The notes beneath the pieces were generated by a model. The model searched no databases. It was not told the origin of the DNA and was given only the letters and a program-made list of their open reading frames with translations. Positions 58,752 to 64,000 of a stretch of 64,000 nucleotides of DNA are shown one piece after another. Positions within the stretch are counted from its first letter, which is position 1. Every line of letters begins with the position of its first letter. The stretch lies in contig JAEZRV010000023.1 of the NCBI GenBank assembly GCA_023444055.1, positions 122,957-186,956 on the forward strand, given 5' to 3'. This stretch comes from Bacillota bacterium. GTDB taxonomy: Bacteria > Bacillota > Clostridia > Acetivibrionales > DSM-1351. A program made the translations under genes and the position numbers.

Positions 58752-59969
58752 TTACTGGCCAATACCCTGATTCATGGTAAATGTAGGCATTATCATGGCT
58801 ATAACCATAAAACCTACAATAACTGCAAGTACCATCATCATAAGTGGTTCTAACATCGCTAAAAGCTTACTTATTGATGTTTCCACTTCTTCATCATAGA
58901 AATCCGCCACTTTTTCCATGATTGCATCAAGAGAACCAGCTTCCTCACCTACACTAATCATCTGTGTAACCATCAGCGGGAAAATGCCCATTCTCTCAAG
59001 GGGTGTTGCCAGATTTGAACCTCTCTTTATATCATCACTAACCTGTACAAGTCCTCTGGATACGATCTGATTGTTTACAACTCTGTCTACAACCTCAAGT
59101 GACTGAATTAATGAAACTCCAGAACTGAGCAATGTGCTCATTGTCCTTGTAAAGCTTGCTGCCAATATCTTTTTAACATTTGGTCCTACCAGAGGCATTT
59201 TATATATTAGCCTGTCTATAAAAAACTTGCCTCCTTCTGTACTCTTAAAACGCTTAAACCCAAGTCTCAGAAGAAAAATACCTACTATAACTCCAATTAT
59301 AAATACTGGATTTGTAAAAAGTCCGCTAATAAATAGTAAAATTCTTGTAGGCGTTGGTAATTCTCCACCAGTAGAATCTATCATACCTACAAATGTAGGA
59401 ACTATAAATATCAGCATAAATGTAACCATAACTAAAGCGATACAACCAATTACTGCCGGATAAACCATTGCAGTAGATACCTTTGATTTTATTTTATTGT
59501 CCTTTTCATACTGTACTGTAAGTCTAGCTAATACAGCTTCAAGTGTACCACCTACTTCACCAACCTCAATCATACTTATCATAAGTGGTGGGAAAACATT
59601 TGGCATTTCTTGCATGGATTCTGATAATGTCTTTCCTTTCTGAACATCATCATATACCGATGTAATTGCTTCTTTAAGTGTTTTGTTTTCTGTCTGTTGC
59701 TTTAGCATGTCCAAACACCCTATAACTGTAACACCTGCATTTAGCATTGTATGGAACTGACGACATAAAATAGACAATTCCTTTGCTTTTACCTTTTTCT
59801 TGCGATTAAAATTTATTTCCACGCCCTTTGCTGACTTGTCCTCAATTGAAAGTGGATAATAACCCTTTTCTTTAATTAAATCAACTACCATATTCTTGTC
59901 AGCAGCTTCAAAGCTACCTGTTACTGTCGCGCCTGTTGCTGTCTTGGCCTTATAATTATATGTAGCCAA
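58752..59969 (-). CDS. pilC: Type IV pilus inner-membrane platform protein PilC/GspF
   Basis: The product is 405 residues. The N-terminal 'ATYNYKAKTATGATVTGSFE' start is typical. Two copies of the GspF helical domain follow, each with 'F--ML-AGV----L' type motifs ('QFHTMLNAGVTVIGCLDML', 'TRTMSTLLSSGVSLIQSLEV'), and three membrane helices with the last at the C-terminus. It anchors the assembly machine in the membrane and contacts PilB/PilT. TTG start behind GGGGTGA; 5 bases after pilT. Confidence 0.92.
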   Translation of the reverse strand: MATYNYKAKTATGATVTGSFEAADKNMVVDLIKEKGYYPLSIEDKSAKGVEINFNRKKKVKAKELSILCRQFHTMLNAGVTVIGCLDMLKQQTENKTLKEAITSVYDDVQKGKTLSESMQEMPNVFPPLMISMIEVGEVGGTLEAVLARLTVQYEKDNKIKSKVSTAMVYPAVIGCIALVMVTFMLIFIVPTFVGMIDSTGGELPTPTRILLFISGLFTNPVFIIGVIVGIFLLRLGFKRFKSTEGGKFFIDRLIYKMPLVGPNVKKILAASFTRTMSTLLSSGVSLIQSLEVVDRVVNNQIVSRGLVQVSDDIKRGSNLATPLERMGIFPLMVTQMISVGEEAGSLDAIMEKVADFYDEEVETSISKLLAMLEPLMMMVLAVIVGFMVIAMIMPTFTMNQGIGQ

Positions 59970-59974
59970 TCATA

Positions 59975-61027
59975 TCACCCCATAAATCTCATAAGATTCT
60001 CTTGATCAGTAGCATGTATTAACGCCTCTTCTTGGCTTATATACCCTTTTTTAAATAAGTTTGCAATGCTACTATCCATTGTCTGCATACCAAGCCTTGA
60101 ACCCATCTGTATTTGAGAGTTGATTTGATGTGTTTTTCCCTCTCGAATTAAGTTCCGGATTGCTGGATTGGCAACCATTATTTCAACTGCTGCAGCTCGT
60201 CCTGCGATATCTTTTCTTGGAATAAGCTGCTGTGATATGACTCCTTGAATAACCGAGGAGAGCTGTACACGGATCTGCTGTTGTTGGTACGGAGGAAATA
60301 CATCAATTATTCTATCAATAGTATTTGCCGCACCGATAGTATGTAGTGTAGAAAGTACAAGATGCCCTGTTTCAGCTGCTGTAACAGCTATTCCAATTGT
60401 TTCTATGTCTCTCATTTCTCCTACTAGAATAACATCTGGATCTTCTCTTAATGCTGCTCTAAGTGCCGCTGCATATGAATTTGAGTCATTGCCAATCTCT
60501 CTCTGGTTAACAATTGATTTATTATGCCTATGTAAGTATTCTATTGGGTCTTCAAGCGTAAGTATATGACAATCTCTTTCTCTATTTATCATATCTATTA
60601 AAGAAGCCAAGGTCGTTGATTTACCACTTCCTGTAGGACCTGTAACCAAAATCATCCCTTTTGTTCTTTTTCCCAAATCCTTTACAATGTCAGGTATTCC
60701 AAGTTCGTCAAAAGATGGTATAGTAAGATTTACTATTCTTATTGCCGCACAGCATGTCCCTCTTTGCTTATAAACATTTGCTCTAAACCTTGCCATTCCC
60801 TTTAATGAAAAAGACAAGTCAAGTTCTCCAGCCTCTTCATAAATGCTCCATTGCTCATCATTTAACATGTTACGTACGAGTTCTTTTGTGTCTGCTGGCA
60901 TTAATCTATTATCATCAAATGTTATCAATCTTCCATTTTGCCTAAATGTTGGTGGAACACCAACTGTAATATGTAAATCAGAAGCACCAATCTCCCTAGC
61001 CTTCTTTAGTAAATCTTCCAATAACAT
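59975..61027 (-). CDS. pilT: Twitching-motility (pilus retraction) ATPase
   Basis: The product is 350 residues, with MLLEDLLKKAREIGASDLHI-type PilT start. Walker A is 'GPTGSGKST', the Asp box 'LTLEDPIEYLH', Walker B 'DVILVGEMRD', the His box 'HLVLSTLHT'. The PilT-specific C-terminal 'AIRNLIREGKTHQINSQIQ' is present, separating it from PilB. It powers pilus retraction. ATG 61027 follows GGGAGG; an earlier ATG at 61051 has none. Its presence implies dynamic pili. Confidence 0.94.
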   Translation of the reverse strand: MLLEDLLKKAREIGASDLHITVGVPPTFRQNGRLITFDDNRLMPADTKELVRNMLNDEQWSIYEEAGELDLSFSLKGMARFRANVYKQRGTCCAAIRIVNLTIPSFDELGIPDIVKDLGKRTKGMILVTGPTGSGKSTTLASLIDMINRERDCHILTLEDPIEYLHRHNKSIVNQREIGNDSNSYAAALRAALREDPDVILVGEMRDIETIGIAVTAAETGHLVLSTLHTIGAANTIDRIIDVFPPYQQQQIRVQLSSVIQGVISQQLIPRKDIAGRAAAVEIMVANPAIRNLIREGKTHQINSQIQMGSRLGMQTMDSSIANLFKKGYISQEEALIHATDQENLMRFMG

Positions 61028-61650
61028 TTTTATCCTCCCGTTTAAATACATAATAACATATATCCATACCCTTTGAAGTATTTCCTATTTTATTAGTATT
61101 TAAATCGTCACACTGAATTTATGATGTAAATACCATAAACAATATTACTACTTATTTACCCATTTGTGCAACAAATAATTATATAAATTAAAAAAATATT
61201 TCCATCTGATATAATAATTAGTTATAAATACAAAATCGATTTAAATTGTAATCTATATGTTTAATATATACTATAATTATAACACTTTTATTACCTATTT
61301 TTCTTATTACTAAAATAATCTATCTTGATTTAAAACATATTCCAACACAATATATCTCGTAAACTTCTACCCATACATCATCTGTTGAAACCTTCCATTT
61401 TTATCCAACCACACAAGCATATAAATATTAGACTACGTATCCAAAATGTTACTTTAATTATAACACTTTTATTACTTATTTACTCTTTTTATAGCAGTCA
61501 CTATTACTTATATACCCATTTTATAGCAATTGAATATTAATAATTAAAATTTTTCCCTTGCAATCTCTTCCTCGATATCTAATAACACTTGATTATGTTT
61601 AACTAATACTCTTTACAAACAATTACTTAATACCTAATGTTCTTGTATAA
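61028..61650. other. 600-bp AT-rich gap between pilB and pilT
   Basis: No gene is visible. The sequence TAATTATAACACTTTTATTAC occurs at about 61275 and again at about 61457 (quoted without its last base in both: direct repeats about 183 bases apart). Such a gap inside a pil locus probably contains a promoter for pilT onward. No c-di-GMP riboswitch signature was seen. Confidence 0.4.
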
Positions 61651-63342
61651 TCAATCATTGGAATATGCCGTTTTCAGTAATTCACTAACAGTCGTTTCAC
61701 CAGCTAAAACTTTTTTTATCAGATTATCTCTTAAAGTTAACATTCCATTTTTTATAGAATAATCTTTTAACTCTCCCTCAGAACATCTGTTATTTATCAT
61801 CTCTTTATGTTTTCTTGAGACAGTAATTACTTCATATACTCCTTGTCGACCTCTGTAACCTGTGAAAGTACACATTGGACAGCCTCTACCTTTATATAGC
61901 GTAGGTCTTTCGCCTTCGAGTCTTAATATTTCCATTTCTTCATCAGTCGCAAGATATTTCTCCTTACAGTTAGGACAAATTCTTCTCACCAACCTTTGTG
62001 CAATAACTCCTACCATTGCTGAAGAAACCATATATGGTTCAATTCCCATATCAACTAACCTCAAAACTGAGCTAGGAGCATCATTAGTATGTATCGTACT
62101 TAGAACCAAATGTCCAGTAATTGCGGCTCTAACTGCTATCTCAGCAGTCTCTTTGTCTCGAATTTCACCTATCATAATAACATCTGGGTCTTGCCTCAAA
62201 ATAGATCTTAGGCTTGTAGCAAATGTCATTCCAGTTTTTGTATTAACCTGTACTTGATTTACTCCCTCAATTATACATTCAACAGGATCTTCAACTGTAA
62301 CAATATTAATGTCTGGTTTATTAATCTCACTGATAGCACTATAAAGTGTAGTTGACTTACCACTTCCAGTTGGACCAGTAACTAATATAATGCCGTGAGG
62401 ATTCTGTAACATTTTTGTGAATTGCTTCTCCTCATATTCATTGAACCCAAGTTCTTCTTTTGATAATACAAAAGCATTTTTATCAGCTATACGAATAACT
62501 ATTTTTTCACCGTATAATGTCGGTAATATTGATACTCGTAGATCATATTCTCTGCGATCCACTTCAATGCTAATACGCCCATCCTGTGGAAGACGTTTCT
62601 CAGCAATGTTCATGCCTCCTATTATCTTTATACGAGCTGATATAGCAGGCATAATTTCAATATCTGGTCTCATAATCACATTTAACTGACCATCTATTCT
62701 ATATCTTATGTTTATGTATGATTCAAATGGTTCTATATGTATATCACTTGCTCTACTTCTAACAGCCTGCTCAATTATTGAATTTATAGCCTTTACAGCA
62801 GGTGAATTATTTACTTCATCTTCACTTTGATCTATTATAGCTTCGGATGTAATCTTTAAAGTTGAATGCTCTTTTTTGAATTCCTCAACTGCCTTCATTG
62901 CTTTATCAGCACCGTAATGCTTATCAATTGCTTTTATAACAGCATCACTATTTGCAATAACTGGCTGAACCTCTAGGCCTGAATATATCCTTACATCATC
63001 TATCGCAAAAACATTTAAAGGGTCACTCATTGCTATAGTCAAAATACCCCTATCAATCTTTATAGGAATTAGTACATAACGTCTTGCAATACTTTCTGGT
63101 ATAGATGAGCATGCTAATTTCTCAATATTATATTTTTCAAGCTTAACATGAGGGATTCCTAGCTGAAACTCAAGCACTTGAATGATATCATCTTCCGACG
63201 CATATCCAAGCTTAGTAATTGCATTTCCTAATTTTTCACCTGATTTCTTCTGATAATCAATTGCTGTATCAAGTTGCTCCTGTGTTATCATTCCAACTTC
63301 TAATAGCAAGTCACCAAGACGTTTCCTAGGTTTTTTTATCAA
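61651..63342 (-). CDS. pilB: Type IV pilus extension ATPase
   Basis: The product is 563 residues. The N-terminal MshEN/GspE-N domain (about 1-150) has 'RLGDLLLEVGMITQEQLDTA' and 'PESIARRYVLIPIKIDRGIL', a fold that binds c-di-GMP in some relatives. The motor domain has Walker A 'GPTGSGKST', Asp box 'VTVEDPVE', Walker B 'DVIMIGEIRD', His box 'HLVLSTIHT', and a zinc tetracysteine (CPNC and CPMC). It drives pilus polymerisation. TTG start behind GGGTGTGA. It is the first gene of the locus; 63343-63626 upstream shows no gene. Confidence 0.94.
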   Translation of the reverse strand: MIKKPRKRLGDLLLEVGMITQEQLDTAIDYQKKSGEKLGNAITKLGYASEDDIIQVLEFQLGIPHVKLEKYNIEKLACSSIPESIARRYVLIPIKIDRGILTIAMSDPLNVFAIDDVRIYSGLEVQPVIANSDAVIKAIDKHYGADKAMKAVEEFKKEHSTLKITSEAIIDQSEDEVNNSPAVKAINSIIEQAVRSRASDIHIEPFESYINIRYRIDGQLNVIMRPDIEIMPAISARIKIIGGMNIAEKRLPQDGRISIEVDRREYDLRVSILPTLYGEKIVIRIADKNAFVLSKEELGFNEYEEKQFTKMLQNPHGIILVTGPTGSGKSTTLYSAISEINKPDINIVTVEDPVECIIEGVNQVQVNTKTGMTFATSLRSILRQDPDVIMIGEIRDKETAEIAVRAAITGHLVLSTIHTNDAPSSVLRLVDMGIEPYMVSSAMVGVIAQRLVRRICPNCKEKYLATDEEMEILRLEGERPTLYKGRGCPMCTFTGYRGRQGVYEVITVSRKHKEMINNRCSEGELKDYSIKNGMLTLRDNLIKKVLAGETTVSELLKTAYSND

Positions 63343-63626
63343 TATTATTCACACCCAAATTATATATTTCAGCGAGTATATTTAGTATATTAAGGTATAA
63401 TAAAATATAATTTATGTATTTCTTATAATTAACGATATACCATATCTATGCTGTTATATTTATATTCTACATTTTATTGAAAAATCCTCTTGAACTACTA
63501 TATCATAAAACAACATTTTTAAATTTATATCTACATTATATTCTTTTATCATTAGTTCTTCAACAAAATGCAAAGAAGTTAGGCAATAATTTTTTATATT
63601 TTTTTTATATTTATTTACTGTGTATG

Positions 63627-63658
63627 AAAAAACAACTAGTCATAAGACTAGTTGTTTT
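63627..63658 (-). terminator. Terminator of the rRNA/tRNA operon
   Basis: AAACAACTAGTC pairs with GACTAGTTGTTT across a 4-base loop; a T run follows on the minus strand. It directly follows the tRNA CCA end. Confidence 0.92.
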
Positions 63659-63734
63659 TGGCTCCCCCTGTTGGACTTGAACCAACGACATCGTGATTAA
63701 CAGTCACGCGCTCTACCGACTGAGCTAAGGAGGA
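63659..63734 (-). tRNA. tRNA-Asn (anticodon GTT)
   Basis: On the minus strand a full cloverleaf: acceptor TCCTCCT pairs with AGGGGGA, D-loop TCAGTCGGTAGAGC, anticodon arm with CTGTTAA (GTT), T-arm GTTGGTTCAAGTCCAAC, and encoded CCA. It sits 6 bases after the 5S rRNA gene. Confidence 0.97.
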
Positions 63735-63740
63735 ATATAA

Positions 63741-63858
63741 TTCTGGCAGAGACTTACTTTCCCAGGCCGTCGCCAGCCAAGTATTATCAGCACTGAGATG
63801 CTTAACTTCCGTGTTCGGTATGGGAACGGGTGTGTCCATCTCGTCATTTCCACCAGAA
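63741..63858 (-). rRNA. 5S ribosomal RNA
   Basis: About 118 bases. The ends TTCTGGTGG and CTGCCAGAA pair; internal landmarks CACACCCGTTCCCAT, CCGAACACGGAAG and TTAAGC are conserved 5S sequence. The 142 bases beyond it (to 64000) are spacer with a TTGTTAAAGC/GCTTTTTACAA hairpin; the 23S gene should start past the window edge. Confidence 0.96.
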
Positions 63859-64000
63859 ATTTTAAAATTGTTAAAGCTTTCGCTTTTTACAATTTCTTTG
63901 ACGTATTCTTTTTTTGAAGTACAAATTGTCTTTGTGCCTTCAGAACTAAATAATGTTATCGTTGAAGATGATTTCTTACTCTCATTTATAGATTAAAACG

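Noticed and set aside
61028..61650. c-di-GMP riboswitch before the pilus genes.
   Set aside because: Neither this gap nor 63343-63626 contains the GEMM core sequences on the minus strand.
63648..63839. A 63-residue protein over the tRNA/5S region.
   Set aside because: It overlaps tRNA-Asn and 5S rRNA and is a spurious reading frame.
1..64000. CRISPR array, insertion sequence or prophage.
   Set aside because: No regularly spaced direct repeats of 24-40 bases, no transposase or integrase, and no phage structural genes were seen.

Overview
The window is AT-rich, uses ATG, GTG and TTG starts, and carries strong GGAGG-type ribosome binding sites. Its gene content points to a strictly anaerobic, probably cellulolytic member of the Clostridia, close to the Ruminiclostridium/Acetivibrio group. 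The main evidence is a trimeric [FeFe] hydrogenase, a B12-dependent ribonucleotide reductase, a GH115 xylan alpha-glucuronidase, a CBM3-like cellulose-binding module and a Gram-positive type IV pilus locus. This assignment is inferred from content; no species marker was identified.

Layout. Positions 1-3.1 kb hold a TPR protein and a zinc-ribbon protein. Positions 3.4-8.0 kb (minus strand) hold hydC-hydB-hydA, a NADH-linked [FeFe] hydrogenase whose intergenic gaps are filled by repeat elements. Positions 8.3-11.1 kb hold a methyltransferase, an unknown protein and a zinc alcohol dehydrogenase. At 11.4-15.2 kb (plus strand) an NfeD-flotillin pair and a small Ser/Thr/Asn-rich protein are bracketed by a Spo0B-type sensor kinase and a LytTR response regulator. 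Positions 15.4-20.2 kb hold a FabH-like ketosynthase and the GH115 enzyme. Positions 20.5-25.0 kb hold a TetR regulator divergent from an MMPL transporter and a YhgE-like secreted protein. Positions 25.1-30.6 kb hold PutP, a truA remnant, a cysteinyl-tRNA synthetase-like protein without its catalytic core, an arginine-deiminase-like protein, PlsC and two small membrane proteins.

Positions 30.9-41.4 kb (minus strand) hold a five-gene cassette: DUF4132/HEAT, MoxR-type AAA+, DUF5682, VWA and SWIM proteins, with a small helical protein behind it. The same set of families occurs in the poorly understood E. coli yehI-yehL-yehM-yehP-yehQ region. It looks like an ATPase/VWA chaperone-like machine of unknown function and is the best candidate here for an undescribed system.

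Positions 41.5-46.4 kb hold a 49-residue lipoprotein, nrdJ with a pair of NrdR boxes, and a lipoprotein with a putative glycosidase barrel. Positions 46.8-63.3 kb (minus strand) hold a type IV pilus locus (pilB, pilT, pilC, prepilin, pilD, pilM, prepilin, pilN, pilO, prepilin, PilX-like) that ends with a secreted CBM3-like/fibronectin-III protein, suggesting pilus-linked adhesion to plant cell wall. The window ends with tRNA-Asn and 5S rRNA on the minus strand, the tail of an rRNA operon lying beyond the right edge.

Two families of dispersed palindromic elements recur in the gaps. Family A has a strong ribosome binding site, then an ATG inside a hairpin whose arms are GTCCATGCC and GGCATGGAC; it forms tiny leader reading frames upstream of hydA, hydC, putP and the DUF4132 gene. 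Family B makes up the entire hydC-hydB and pilD-pilM intergenic regions and supplies the downstream gene's ribosome binding site. I could not match either to a known RNA family.
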